A DNA stretch of 64,000 nucleotides from Roseicyclus marinus. Lineage in GTDB: Bacteria; Pseudomonadota; Alphaproteobacteria; Rhodobacterales; Rhodobacteraceae. The notes beneath the pieces are model-generated. The model was not told the origin of the DNA, made no database searches, and saw only the letters and a program-made list of their open reading frames with translations. Location: NCBI RefSeq assembly GCF_036322625.1, contig NZ_AP027266.1, positions 2,731,001 to 2,795,000 of the forward strand, written 5' to 3'. Positions 35,341 to 44,730 of the stretch are shown piece by piece. The position numbers and the translations under genes were made by a program. The first letter of the stretch is position 1, and the number at the start of each line of letters is the position of its first letter.

Positions 35341-37199
35341 GGTGTGACCTCGGGGAACAGGCAGCGGACCTGCCGGAGGGCCCCGGTCAGCGAGATGTTG
35401 CCTTGGCGGCAGCCAGGCTTGGCCTTGTCGCAGCGTGGCGCAAAAGCGCAGCCGGGCGGCAGGTCATCGACCGCTGGCGGCAGACCGGGTATGGCTGCAA
35501 GTGCCCGACGGCCCCCGCCCAGTTCGGGCACGCACGCAATAAGGCGTTTTGAGTAGGGATGAGCGGGGGCCGCTAGTACCCCTGCCGTCGGGCCGGTTTC
35601 CACGATCCGACCACCATACATAACCGCCACCCGGTCGCAAAGCTGCGCGACCACGCCGAAATCATGGGTGATGAACAGGATCGCCAGTCCGCGGGATCGC
35701 CGCAACTCGTCCAGAAGCGCCAGAACCTGCGCCTGTACCGTGACGTCCAGCGCCGTAGTGGGCTCATCAGCGATGATAATGTCGGGATCATTGGCCAGCG
35801 CCATGGCAATGCCGACGCGCTGGCGCATGCCGCCCGACAGCTCGTGCGGATAGGCGCGCGCGCGTTCGACCGCGTTGGGGATGCGCACATCGTCCAGCAG
35901 CTTGACCGCGCGGCTGTGGGCTTCCACGTGGCTGACGGGTTCATGCACGCGGATCGCCTCTATCAGTTGATCGCCGATGCGGTAGAGCGGGTGCAGGGTC
36001 GAAAGCGGGTCCTGAAAGATGTAGGCCACCTTGCGCCCGCGCAGGGACCGCAGCACCTCATAGGGTGCGCCGATCAAGTCCTGTCCCTCCAGCCGCACCG
36101 CACCGCCGGTGATTACCCCGGGGGGCGAGGCAACGAGCCCCATCACCGACAGCGCTGTGACCGACTTACCCGAGCCGCTTTCACCGATCAGCCCCAGACA
36201 TTCGCCGGGGTTCAACTCAAGCGACACCTCGTTGACCGCCCGGTATATGCGCGGGCCGACGTGGAATTGCGTCTCCAGCGCCTCGATACGCAGCAGACCC
36301 TCGCCCTGCGCAGTCGGCCTCTGCTTGCGTTCCACCCGCGTCGCGGCCATTGGCCGGCTCAGCGCGCCGGAACGCAGACGTGGATCAAGCGCGTCGCGGA
36401 TACCGTCGCCCAGCAGATTGACCGACATCACGATCAACAGGATCATCACGCCGGGCACAATCGAGGTATGCGGCGCGGTGATCATGGCCGCGCGCGCCTC
36501 GCCCAACATCGAGCCCAGGTCTGCCTGCGGTGGCTGGCTGCCAAGGCCGAGGAAGGACAAGCCCGCGGTTTCCAGGATCATCCAGCCGATGGTGGTGGAC
36601 ATAGCGATGACCACCACGGGCACGATGTTCGGAACGATTTCGGTCAGCAGGATGCGGGTGTTGCCCATGCCTGCAAGCCGGGCGGCATCGACAAATTCGC
36701 GATGCGCAATGCCCACGGTTACGCCGCGGATGTTGCGTGCAAAAAAGGGGATGTTGACGACAGCAACAGCGACCAGCGCGTTGAACAGCCCCGGCCCCAG
36801 CACAGCGACGATCGCCAACGCTAGAAGGATGTAGGGAAAGGCCATCAGCATATCGATGCCGCGCATAGTCACATTGTCCGTGCGCCCGCCAAAAAAGCCG
36901 GCGATCACCCCGATCGCCGCGCCGATCAGCCCCGCAACCAGCGCTGCCGCGAATCCCATCGCCAGCGATAGGCGTGTGCCCCACAAAAGCCGCGATAAGA
37001 GATCGCGGCCGAGATGGTCGGTACCCAGCAAATGCCCCTCAGACAGTGGGCGCAAGAAACGGTTGGCGGTGTTGGTTTCATTCGGCGGTTGCAGCGGCAG
37101 AAGGGGCGTCAGCAGCGCCAGAACCACGATGATCCCTAACACGACGGCCCCGAAACCAGCCAGCCTGTTGCGGAACAGAAGACGCAAGAACAGGCTCAT
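35337..37199 (-). CDS. Fused dipeptide-type ABC permease and ATPase (DppC-DppD fusion)
   Basis: This 620-residue protein starts [16 protein letters not shown]. The first about 290 residues are a DppC-type permease with several membrane spans and the loop [21 protein letters not shown] short linker ([20 protein letters not shown]) leads to a DppD-type ATPase with Walker [17 protein letters not shown] signature [17 protein letters not shown] and Walker [14 protein letters not shown]. The frame is continuous without a frameshift. The two functions are usually separate genes. It lies 13 bp after dppB. Confidence 0.92.
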   Translation of the reverse strand: MSLFLRLLFRNRLAGFGAVVLGIIVVLALLTPLLPLQPPNETNTANRFLRPLSEGHLLGTDHLGRDLLSRLLWGTRLSLAMGFAAALVAGLIGAAIGVIAGFFGGRTDNVTMRGIDMLMAFPYILLALAIVAVLGPGLFNALVAVAVVNIPFFARNIRGVTVGIAHREFVDAARLAGMGNTRILLTEIVPNIVPVVVIAMSTTIGWMILETAGLSFLGLGSQPPQADLGSMLGEARAAMITAPHTSIVPGVMILLIVMSVNLLGDGIRDALDPRLRSGALSRPMAATRVERKQRPTAQGEGLLRIEALETQFHVGPRIYRAVNEVSLELNPGECLGLIGESGSGKSVTALSVMGLVASPPGVITGGAVRLEGQDLIGAPYEVLRSLRGRKVAYIFQDPLSTLHPLYRIGDQLIEAIRVHEPVSHVEAHSRAVKLLDDVRIPNAVERARAYPHELSGGMRQRVGIAMALANDPDIIIADEPTTALDVTVQAQVLALLDELRRSRGLAILFITHDFGVVAQLCDRVAVMYGGRIVETGPTAGVLAAPAHPYSKRLIACVPELGGGRRALAAIPGLPPAVDDLPPGCAFAPRCDKAKPGCRQGNISLTGALRQVRCLFPEVTP

Positions 37200-37212
37200 G
37201 TCTCGTTCTCCA

Positions 37213-38160
37213 TTATGTCTTAATCCGGGGGTCGAGCCAGGCCTGCGCCACGTCCACCAGGATGTTGAACCCAACATAGCAGGCGGCGATGAACACAACG
37301 CCGCCCTGCACCAGCAGGATATCGCGTTTCAGGATCGCATCGACCAGCATCCGGCCCACCCCGGGCCACTGGAACACCATCTCGATATAGACCGCGCCGG
37401 ACAGCACGAACCCCGCCTGAATCCCGAGCACCGGGATGATCCCCACCATCGCTGCGCGCAGGGCATGGCGCCAGATCACGCTTCGCTCGTGTACACCCTT
37501 GGCGCGGGCAGTGCGGATGAAATCCTGCCGCAGCACCTCCAGCATGGCGCCGCGCGACAGCCGCGCGATGACCCCGGTTGCCACCACCGCCAGCGCCAGC
37601 GCCGGCATCGTCAGATGGCGTATCAGGTCGTGCAGATCGCCCCCGCCCCAGATCGAATACATCCCCGAGGCCGGTAACCAGCGCAGCTGCACGGCAAAAA
37701 GCAAAATCATCATCATGCCCAGAAAGAAGGACGGCACCGAAATGCCCAGGATGACTACAAAGGTGATCGCCTTGTCCGCTAGCCCGTATTGCCGCGCCGC
37801 CGAGACGACACCCGCCGCTATCCCCAGTAGCGAGCACAGCACGAAGGCGGTTCCGGCCAGGATCAGGGTTGCGGAGAACCGGTCGAGGATTTCATCGAGA
37901 ACGGGGCGGTTCAGCGCAAAGGATCGCCCGAAATCACCCTGCAGCAAATTACCCAGCCAAATGAAATACTGCTGCCATAGCGGCCGGTCGAGGCCAAGCT
38001 GGCGGTTCAACCGCTCGACATTCTCGGGCGTGGCATAGGACCCCAAAATCGCGGTAGCCGGATCCCCGGGGATCATCGCCATGATCAGGAACACGATCAC
38101 CGTGATGCCGAGCAAGACAGGCACCGCCGACAGCAGCCGTTTCAGGATATAGCCACCCAT
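37213..38160 (-). CDS. Dipeptide-type ABC transporter permease (DppB)
   Basis: This 315-residue membrane protein starts MGGYILKRLLSAVPVLLGIT, the standard DppB N-terminus. GDPATAILGSYATPE and the loop DFIRTARAKGVHERSVIWRHALR are typical of the family. It is separated from the binding-protein gene by about 100 bp holding a strong hairpin. Confidence 0.93.
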   Translation of the reverse strand: MGGYILKRLLSAVPVLLGITVIVFLIMAMIPGDPATAILGSYATPENVERLNRQLGLDRPLWQQYFIWLGNLLQGDFGRSFALNRPVLDEILDRFSATLILAGTAFVLCSLLGIAAGVVSAARQYGLADKAITFVVILGISVPSFFLGMMMILLFAVQLRWLPASGMYSIWGGGDLHDLIRHLTMPALALAVVATGVIARLSRGAMLEVLRQDFIRTARAKGVHERSVIWRHALRAAMVGIIPVLGIQAGFVLSGAVYIEMVFQWPGVGRMLVDAILKRDILLVQGGVVFIAACYVGFNILVDVAQAWLDPRIKT

Positions 38161-38227
38161 TGAACAGCGCTCCCCGCGCTTGCTACTCTGTCTGCCTCAT
38201 CTTGCCCCAAATACCCTCAGGGTGGGT

Positions 38228-38251
38228 CCGGGGGGCGCGAGTGCCCCCCGG
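38228..38251. terminator. GC-rich hairpin between dppA- and dppB-type genes
   Basis: CCGGGGGGC and GCCCCCCGG form a 9-bp stem with a 6-nt loop. No U-run follows on the minus strand, so it is more likely a partial terminator or mRNA-stabilising hairpin that keeps binding-protein levels above permease levels. Confidence 0.55.
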
Positions 38252-38259
38252 GATTTGGA

Positions 38260-39837
38260 TCAGTTCTTGCTTACGTCGTCCAGCAGCAGGAAGAAGGATG
38301 GCTCGAGCGAGAAGCTCGACACGCGGTCCGAGGTAACGGCGTTCTGCATCCAGTTCGCCACGAAGACCCAGGGCGCATCCTGCTGCACGATGACCTGCAT
38401 CTCGCGGTAGAGCCGCGCCCGCTCGTCCTGGTCGGTGGCCACGCGTGCGGCTTCGAGCAGGGCGTCGACCTCGGGATTCGAATAGTAGCCCGAATTGAAG
38501 CCTCCTTGATCCGGCCAGGCGGCGGTCCGCAGCGCTAGGAAGGGCAGCGTGTCGGGGTCATTAGTCATCCACGCCATCTGAGCCATGTCTGCCTTGCCCT
38601 GAAGTCCGGGGTTCACCTGACCAAGGAAGGTGTTCCATTCGTAAGTCTCGATCTGGACGTCAAACCCGACAGCGGCCAGATCGGCCTGGATCGCCGTACC
38701 CATTGCGACGGGATCAAGCATACCCGACCCGCCTTCAGTGACATAGAAAGTCAACTGCGCTCCCTCGGCCCCCGCCTCGGCGATCAGCGCGCGGGCGCGA
38801 TCGGGATCGTAGGGATAGGGTTCCAGATCGTTGTTATAGGCCCAGGCGAAGGCCGGCGGCGTCGGGCCGGCGGCTACAGTCGCAGTCCCTTCAAGAACGT
38901 CGCGCACGATCGCCTCACGATTGATCGCGTAGTTCGCCGCCTGACGGACGCGGACATCGGCGAACGGGCCTTCTAGCGCGTTCAGTATCAGGAACCAGAC
39001 ATGCGGGCCGGCCTGTTCGTGGACCTGGTAACTCCCACCCCGGAACTGCGGCAGTGCGACCGGCGGAACTTCGACCATTACGTCGATACCGCCCGACAGC
39101 ATCTCAGCCACACGCGTGTTGGCATCGGTGATCGGGCGGAAGACTACAGCCTCAAGCGCAGCGTTATCGCCCCAATAGTCGTCGTTACGGGTCACAACGA
39201 CGCGTTCGTTTGACTGCCATTCGGCGAAGCGGAAGGGGCCGGTGCCCGAGGGGTTACGACCGAAATCAGCACCGTGCTGCATAACGGCCGCAGGCGAGAC
39301 AATCAGGCCGGTAGGATAAGCCAAGTTTGACAAGAAAGGCGCATAAGGCTCGTTCAGCGTGAAGCGCACGGTGCGAGCGTCCAGTGCCTCGACCCCGGAG
39401 ATCGCGCTGAAGAAGAACGATAGCGGGAAGGGGCCGGTGTTATGGTAAGGGTGATCCTCGTTCAACATGCGCTCGAAGTTGAAGACCACGGCCTCGGCAT
39501 CAAGCGCGCTGCCGTCATGGAACTGTACGCCGTCGCGCAGGCTAAAGGTGTAGACGGTTCCATCCTCGGAAATTGTCCAAGACTCGGCAAGCCCAGGCTC
39601 AACCTCAAGCGTGCCCGAGGCATAACGCACCAACCCCTCGTAGACGTTCATCAGGATACGGAAATCGTTGACGGCAGTCACAGCATGTGGGTCCAGCGAT
39701 TGCGGCTCGGCAATCTGGCCTACGACCAAAACACCCGGCGGGGTTTGGGCAGTAGCTGGAGCGATAAGCGCAGAAGTGGCCAAAAGCGCGGCTGTCAGAA
39801 CCCCAAAGCTGCGGCGGGTCAGTGCTGAAAAGGCCAT
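38260..39837 (-). CDS. Dipeptide/oligopeptide-type ABC substrate-binding protein (SBP family 5)
   Basis: This 525-residue protein has a signal peptide ending about ALIAPATAQ. Family-5 motifs are EPQSLDPHAVTAVNDFRI, LAESWTISEDGTVYTFSLRDG and VRQAANYAINREAI. It should bind a peptide-like ligand in the periplasm. Since the operon neighbours include an N-carbamoyl amidohydrolase, a ureido or N-substituted amino acid is an alternative ligand. It leads the leftward importer operon, with a candidate operator pair upstream. Confidence 0.9.
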   Translation of the reverse strand: MAFSALTRRSFGVLTAALLATSALIAPATAQTPPGVLVVGQIAEPQSLDPHAVTAVNDFRILMNVYEGLVRYASGTLEVEPGLAESWTISEDGTVYTFSLRDGVQFHDGSALDAEAVVFNFERMLNEDHPYHNTGPFPLSFFFSAISGVEALDARTVRFTLNEPYAPFLSNLAYPTGLIVSPAAVMQHGADFGRNPSGTGPFRFAEWQSNERVVVTRNDDYWGDNAALEAVVFRPITDANTRVAEMLSGGIDVMVEVPPVALPQFRGGSYQVHEQAGPHVWFLILNALEGPFADVRVRQAANYAINREAIVRDVLEGTATVAAGPTPPAFAWAYNNDLEPYPYDPDRARALIAEAGAEGAQLTFYVTEGGSGMLDPVAMGTAIQADLAAVGFDVQIETYEWNTFLGQVNPGLQGKADMAQMAWMTNDPDTLPFLALRTAAWPDQGGFNSGYYSNPEVDALLEAARVATDQDERARLYREMQVIVQQDAPWVFVANWMQNAVTSDRVSSFSLEPSFFLLLDDVSKN

Positions 39838-39873
39838 ATCGGCTCTCCCTGTTGGTGGTTTCTTGCTCGCTAT

Positions 39874-39913
39874 TTATCATGATCATTTGCGCTCGTCAAA
39901 ATTTTCATGATAA
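39874..39913. promoter_or_regulatory. Candidate GntR operator pair in a divergent promoter
   Basis: TTATCATGA (39874-39882) and its inverse TCATGATAA (39905-39913) lie 22 bp apart. They are midway between the divergent binding-protein and DUF1028 genes. Each arm also contains the palindrome TCATGA. Confidence 0.5.
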
Positions 39914-39940
39914 TTAGACGGGACGAAAGGAAACAACCTG

Positions 39941-40603
39941 ATGACCTTCTCGATTCTTGCACAAGATTTGAACACGGGCGCATTCGGAGCAGCCGCGGCG
40001 ACAGGATCTCTCTGCGTCGGCGGCTGGGTCCTGCGGGGTGATTCGCGCGCTGGATTGTCCGCTTCGCAAGGCGCGGCACCCTCGCCGATGTGGGGCGAGG
40101 ACGTGCTGGACCGGATGCGAGCAGGCGAAGATGCGAAGGCCGCGCTGGATGCGGTGGTCGGGGTCGATAGTGGACGCGAATGGCGCCAACTCGCCGCCCT
40201 AGATCGACGGGGCGGCACGGCTTGCCACACGGGGGAACAAAACACGCCATGGCGCGGATCGCTGATTGCGCCGGGCCTTGTTGTGTCGGGCAACCTTCTG
40301 ACTGGACCCGAGGTTTTGGAGGCGCTGCGAAACACCCATCTTAACGCGGCTGGTACGCTAGCTGAGCGTTTACTGGCTGCATTAACTGCGGCGGAAGCCG
40401 CTGGCGGAGACACACGCGGTCTGCAATCCGCAGCACTCCTAGTCTTGTCTGATGACGCCCCACCACTGAGCTTGCGGGTTGACTGGTCGGAAGAACCGAT
40501 CACCGCCCTGCATAACCTGTACAGACGCAGCCAGACCGGGGATTACGCGGCATGGTTACCCAGCGTTCCGACCCGCAGCGATCCAGAGCGTGGCTATGCC
40601 TGA
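39941..40603 (+). CDS. DUF1028 Ntn-hydrolase-like protein
   Basis: This 220-residue protein starts MTFSILAQDLNTGAFGAAAATG, typical of DUF1028, a family related to Ntn hydrolases and often found with peptide or amino-acid utilisation genes. GNLLTGPEVLEAL is a second hallmark. It begins a rightward operon and overlaps the amidohydrolase start by 8 bp. The reaction is not known; an amidase role fits the neighbourhood. Confidence 0.8.
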   Translation: MTFSILAQDLNTGAFGAAAATGSLCVGGWVLRGDSRAGLSASQGAAPSPMWGEDVLDRMRAGEDAKAALDAVVGVDSGREWRQLAALDRRGGTACHTGEQNTPWRGSLIAPGLVVSGNLLTGPEVLEALRNTHLNAAGTLAERLLAALTAAEAAGGDTRGLQSAALLVLSDDAPPLSLRVDWSEEPITALHNLYRRSQTGDYAAWLPSVPTRSDPERGYA

Positions 40604-41879
40604 GACGGATTGGGGTGCGCTCGCCCGGCATTGGCTGGACCGACTGGCTGCCTGTTCAGAACTTGGCCCCGGCGTAACGCGCCTACCATTTACACCTGAA
40701 CATCGCGCGGCGCTTGCAGTGCTGACCGAGTTAATGGAACAGGCCGGGCTTGCCGTTCGCCTGGATGATGCGGGCACGCTGATCGGTCGGCTGGCTGGAC
40801 CCGTGGGTGCGCCTGCGCTCTTGATGGGGTCGCATCAGGATTCGGTACGCGAGGGCGGCGCCTATGACGGGATCATGGGTGTCGTTCTGCCGGTCCTTGC
40901 GCTGACGAAGCTGCGGCAGGAAAGCGTAACCTTGCCGTTCACGGTCGAGATTATGGCGTTCGCGGACGAGGAAGGCGTGCGATTTCCGACAGCCCTGATG
41001 GGACCCCGCGTCCTGACCGGAACATTCGACATGGCCGCGCTGAACATGCGCGACCGCGATGGCATCACCCTGCGACGTGCGATGGAGGACTTTGGGCTGA
41101 ACCCCGATACCCTGCCAGGGTTGAAGCTTGATCCCGCGCAGGTTTTGGGCTGGGTCGAAATTCATCTGGAACAGGGCCCTGTTCTGGAGGCGGCGACCCA
41201 GGATATCGGCATTGTCACTAGCATCTGCGGCATCGAGCGGCACATGGTCACGCTGACCGGCCAGGCTGCGCATGCGGGCACAATGCCGATGCAACTGCGC
41301 TGCGATGCGCTGGCCGGGGCAGCAGAACTGACCCTGGCCGTCGAAACTCTGGCGCGAAAAACCAAAAGCCTGCTGGCGACAGTTGGTGCCTTGCAGGTTC
41401 GCCCCGGCGTGGTGAATGCCATCCCGGGCGAGGTGGCGATGACCCTGGAGATCCGCGCCCCCGATGATACCACACGCGAGGAGGCCGGGGCGGCACTGAC
41501 GCAAGCCGCCCGTGACATCGCGCGCCGTCGGGGTCTGGGGCTGGACATCTCACGCAGCTATGCCCAGCCGGCGACGCCCTGTTCACCGGGGCTGATCGAA
41601 CGTCTGTCGCAGGCTGTCGAGACCGGCAATCGTAAGGGGGCCAGACTCATGGCCTCTGGCGCCACACATGATACCTCGGCCATGGCCTCACTTTGCCCCG
41701 TCGGCATGGTGTTTACCGCCTGTCGGGACGGCGTTAGCCATCATCCAGACGAGCATGTCGTGGATGGCGCGATGTTGTCGGGCATCCTGACGCTCGAGCG
41801 GTTTTTGCGACAATTTCAGCAAGCTGATCCTGCCGCCCTGGAGTCAGCCAATCAGTCCCTACACAGCCGCAAGCCTTAA
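40596..41879 (+). CDS. M20-family N-carbamoyl-L-amino-acid / allantoate-type amidohydrolase
   Basis: This 427-residue metallohydrolase starts MPETDWGALARHWLDRLA. Metal-binding motifs are MGSHQDSVREGGAYDGIMG, ADEEGVRFP and LEQGPVLE. The dimerisation lid region VTLTGQAAHAGTMPMQLRCD and the late SGATHDT and SHHPDEHV motifs are typical of ureidopropionase, carbamoylase and allantoate amidohydrolase enzymes. The exact substrate is not deducible. It is coupled to DUF1028 and faces the importer, suggesting import and hydrolysis of a carbamoylated or amide compound. Confidence 0.87.
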   Translation: MPETDWGALARHWLDRLAACSELGPGVTRLPFTPEHRAALAVLTELMEQAGLAVRLDDAGTLIGRLAGPVGAPALLMGSHQDSVREGGAYDGIMGVVLPVLALTKLRQESVTLPFTVEIMAFADEEGVRFPTALMGPRVLTGTFDMAALNMRDRDGITLRRAMEDFGLNPDTLPGLKLDPAQVLGWVEIHLEQGPVLEAATQDIGIVTSICGIERHMVTLTGQAAHAGTMPMQLRCDALAGAAELTLAVETLARKTKSLLATVGALQVRPGVVNAIPGEVAMTLEIRAPDDTTREEAGAALTQAARDIARRRGLGLDISRSYAQPATPCSPGLIERLSQAVETGNRKGARLMASGATHDTSAMASLCPVGMVFTACRDGVSHHPDEHVVDGAMLSGILTLERFLRQFQQADPAALESANQSLHSRKP

Positions 41880-42125
41880 TCTTGGCGGTTGGCGCAGAAA
41901 AACTATGCGATATCGGCGCAAGTTAGCGCTTGGTCCATTCAGATTGTGAATGAAGCCGCTCACCACTACCACGAATGACTGCTACGGCGGACTATGCGCC
42001 GGTCGTGGTACAACGTCACAGTCAGCTTTCCGCCCTTCGCGAGGACAACGCACTCCAAGTCATGATATACTGCCCCTGTCGGAAAGACCGAAGAAGGGCG
42101 GGCAAGGTGGACAGGAGGTACTCCC

Positions 42126-42758
42126 ATGTCCGTCGATCTTCTTCCCGTCCTGCGTCCTGCTCGAATTCCCTGGAACAAGGGCCGCATCATCGGCCAGAAA
42201 CGCCCGCTCCTGCCGCGGCATGTCTGGTCCATCAGGGTCCGCCTCGAAATGGCAGGCAACACGCGGGACCTCGCGCTGTTCAATATGGCCGTCGACAGCA
42301 AACTACGCGGTTGCGATCTCGTCAGCCTAAGGGTGCCCGATGTCTTTGCCGCCGGGCGCGTCAAGGAGCGGACCTCGATGATCCAGAGCAAGACCGGCAA
42401 GCTGGTTCGGTTCGAGATCACCGAGACCACTAGGTTGTCCCTAGAGCGCTGGATATCCGACCCGGAGATGATCGGCCTCGACTTCCTGTGGCCCAGCCGG
42501 ATTCACGGCAGCCCGCACGTGTCGACACGGCAGTATGCCCGGATCGTCCGGGGGTGGGTGATGTCGCTCGGCCTCGAGCCGAGCGCCTACGGCACGCATT
42601 CCATGCGACGGACCAAGGTCGCACAGATCTACAAGAAGACCGGCAACCTGCGCGCGGTCCAGTTGCGGCTGGGGCATACGAGGATGGACAGCACGGTGCG
42701 CTACCTCGGTGTCGACATCGAGGACGCTTTGTCCCTGTCGGACAGCATCGACCTCTGA
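42126..42758 (+). CDS. Tyrosine recombinase / phage-type integrase
   Basis: This 210-residue protein has the tyrosine-recombinase core without the usual long arm-binding domain. The first Arg lies in DSKLRGCDLVSLRV, HSMRR provides His-X2-Arg, and LGHTRMDSTVRYL the His and nucleophilic Tyr. AGGAGG lies 7 nt before the ATG. It stands alone between two metabolic loci; a 12-mer ATGCGCCGGTCG occurs on both sides (41994-42005, 42782-42793). It may move a small element or be a remnant of one. Confidence 0.85.
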   Translation: MSVDLLPVLRPARIPWNKGRIIGQKRPLLPRHVWSIRVRLEMAGNTRDLALFNMAVDSKLRGCDLVSLRVPDVFAAGRVKERTSMIQSKTGKLVRFEITETTRLSLERWISDPEMIGLDFLWPSRIHGSPHVSTRQYARIVRGWVMSLGLEPSAYGTHSMRRTKVAQIYKKTGNLRAVQLRLGHTRMDSTVRYLGVDIEDALSLSDSIDL

Positions 42759-42767
42759 TCAACTTTC

Positions 42768-42794
42768 CCGACCGGCACACCATGCGCCGGTCGG
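42768..42794. terminator. Hairpin after the tyrosine recombinase gene
   Basis: CCGACCGGC and GCCGGTCGG form a 9-bp stem with a 9-nt loop just after the stop. There is no U-run, so terminator function is uncertain. Confidence 0.45.
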
Positions 42795-42891
42795 CCCAGA
42801 ACGAAGATTGGTTGAGGGTCTGGTGAAGGGTAGTTTGACGTCAGAGACGCGCCCGTGGACGTGAATTATAACCACGAAAATATATTCAAGT

Positions 42892-43710
42892 CTAATACAC
42901 CACCTCGGGCAAGCCCCCAAGAAATGCCTTTGCGACGATGTCGTGCAGGTCATCCCATACGCTGGGGGCTGCCCCCATGGTCAGCCCAAGCCGCGCGTCG
43001 GCCGGATAAGGATGGATCACGCCACCCGCTTCGCGGATCATCAAAAGCCCGGCAAGACTGTCCCACGGGTTCATCCCGGGTTCGACATACCCCGCGAGCC
43101 GCCCAGCCGCGACACAGGCCAGCATATTGGCCCCCGACCCGTTGCGGTAATACATCCCGCCCGTTTCCATCAGACGTCGCAAGATGTCGGCCATCACGGT
43201 GGGGTCGCACCGGTCAGAGGCCCCCACGGCAACCAGCCCCTGGTCGATCCGCTTGCCCGCGTCAAGCGACAGACGAACCCCGTCAAGCCTTGCCCCATGC
43301 CCGGCACGGGCGGTGAAATGTTCGCCCGTCACGGGCACATCGGTCACACCCAGATGCGTCGCCTCGCCCTCAGTCAGGGCCAGCACGACACACCAATGCG
43401 GCAATCCCATCAAGAAGGGCACCGTGCCATCGATCGGGTCTATGACCCAAGTGAGCCCCGAGGCCCCGGCGGTAGCGCCGCCCTCTTCGCCAAGAATGGC
43501 GTCATCGGGAAACGTGGCCGCGATTTCGCTACGGATCATGTCTTCGACCGCGCGGTCCGCGATGGACACAAGATCCAGCTCGCCGTTCTTGGTCTCGATC
43601 TCAAGACTAGCGCGATTGCGGAAATATTCGTTGGCCAATTGCCCGGCGCTGCGCGCAAGACCAGAGGCGAAATCGGCGCGGGCTGACAGGGCATCTTGCA
43701 TCTTGGTCAT
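42892..43710 (-). CDS. Inositol-monophosphatase-family phosphatase
   Basis: This 272-residue Mg-dependent phosphatase shows GELDLVSIADRAVEDMIR, the metal site ILGEEGG, WVIDPIDGTVPFLMGLP, and the late NPWDSLAGLLMIREAGG. The family includes inositol-1-phosphatase, histidinol-phosphate phosphatase and other sugar-phosphate phosphatases. It is the last gene of the Afu-like importer operon and overlaps the ATPase gene as ATGA. It probably removes phosphate from the imported compound. Confidence 0.9.
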   Translation of the reverse strand: MTKMQDALSARADFASGLARSAGQLANEYFRNRASLEIETKNGELDLVSIADRAVEDMIRSEIAATFPDDAILGEEGGATAGASGLTWVIDPIDGTVPFLMGLPHWCVVLALTEGEATHLGVTDVPVTGEHFTARAGHGARLDGVRLSLDAGKRIDQGLVAVGASDRCDPTVMADILRRLMETGGMYYRNGSGANMLACVAAGRLAGYVEPGMNPWDSLAGLLMIREAGGVIHPYPADARLGLTMGAAPSVWDDLHDIVAKAFLGGLPEVVY

Positions 43711-44720
43711 CTCACAAGGATCAGATCGGTTGGGTCAAGCTGTAGCGCTACGGTGTCGCCCGCTGCAAGCCGTGGTTCCGAGATCGGGCGAGAGACGAGA
43801 AATTCCAAACCCTCGTCCTTCACGACATATTCCATCCGGCTGCCAAGATAGCTGGCCGACACGATCCGCGCCGCGCCGCCGAGGGCCAGCTGAATGCGTT
43901 CGGGCCGGATCGTGGCGGTAATGCGGCCATCTTCGGCATCGACCGGCAGTGCCAGATGGGCGGCGGAAAACAGCCCCCCCACAACTTGCCCTTCGATCAG
44001 GTTCGCATCCCCGATGAAATCCGCCACAAAGGCCGATGCCGGACGTTCATAAAGCTCTGCTGGGGTGCCGATCTGGGCGATCTGCCCCATCTTCATCACC
44101 ACGATCCGGTCCGAGACCGCCAGCGCCTCTTCTTGGTCATGCGTGACATAGACGGCGGTCAGGCCAAAGCGCTGTTGCAGGTCGCGGATTTCGGCCCGGA
44201 CCTTGCGGCGCAGCTTGGCATCGACATTCGAAAGGGGTTCATCGAACAGCAACACGTCCGGCTGCTGGACGATGGCACGCGCCACGGCGACGCGCTGTTG
44301 CTGGCCGCCCGAAAGCTCTGACGGCAACCGCCCCTCAAACCCGCCTAGCCCGACCTGATCAAGGATGGCACGGGCGCGGTCGCGCGCCTCGGCCTTGGCA
44401 ACCCCGCGGATCGTCGGCCCATAGGCGACATTGTCCAGCACGCTCATATGCGGGAACAATGCATAGGATTGAAACACCATCCCCACGTTGCGTTCCGAAG
44501 CCGGGTCGCGGCTGACATCGCGGCCCGCGATGCGAACCTGTCCTTCGGATGGCAATTCCAGCCCCGCGATCAGCCGCAGCGACGTCGTCTTTCCGCAACC
44601 CGAGGGGCCCAGAAAGGTCACAAGCTCGCCCTTGGCGATGGAAAAACTGATCCGGTCGACCGCTGTGGCGCCACCGTAGCGCTTGACCACGTCGATGAAT
44701 TCGATGGCCGTTTCGCTCAT
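43707..44720 (-). CDS. ABC transporter ATPase (AfuC/FbpC/PotA type)
   Basis: This 337-residue ATPase starts MSETAIEFIDVVKRYGG. Walker A GPSGCGKTTSLRL, signature LSGGQQQRVAVARAI and Walker B VLLFDEPLSNVDAK are visible, with a C-terminal TOBE domain. It lies 10 bp after the permease gene. The family is used for iron, polyamine and sugar-phosphate import; the neighbours decide the likely substrate. Confidence 0.9.
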   Translation of the reverse strand: MSETAIEFIDVVKRYGGATAVDRISFSIAKGELVTFLGPSGCGKTTSLRLIAGLELPSEGQVRIAGRDVSRDPASERNVGMVFQSYALFPHMSVLDNVAYGPTIRGVAKAEARDRARAILDQVGLGGFEGRLPSELSGGQQQRVAVARAIVQQPDVLLFDEPLSNVDAKLRRKVRAEIRDLQQRFGLTAVYVTHDQEEALAVSDRIVVMKMGQIAQIGTPAELYERPASAFVADFIGDANLIEGQVVGGLFSAAHLALPVDAEDGRITATIRPERIQLALGGAARIVSASYLGSRMEYVVKDEGLEFLVSRPISEPRLAAGDTVALQLDPTDLILVR

Positions 44721-44730
44721 GCGCAAGTCC

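Noticed and set aside
41966-42430. Minus-strand frame opposite the tyrosine recombinase
   Set aside because: It is antisense to conserved recombinase motifs.
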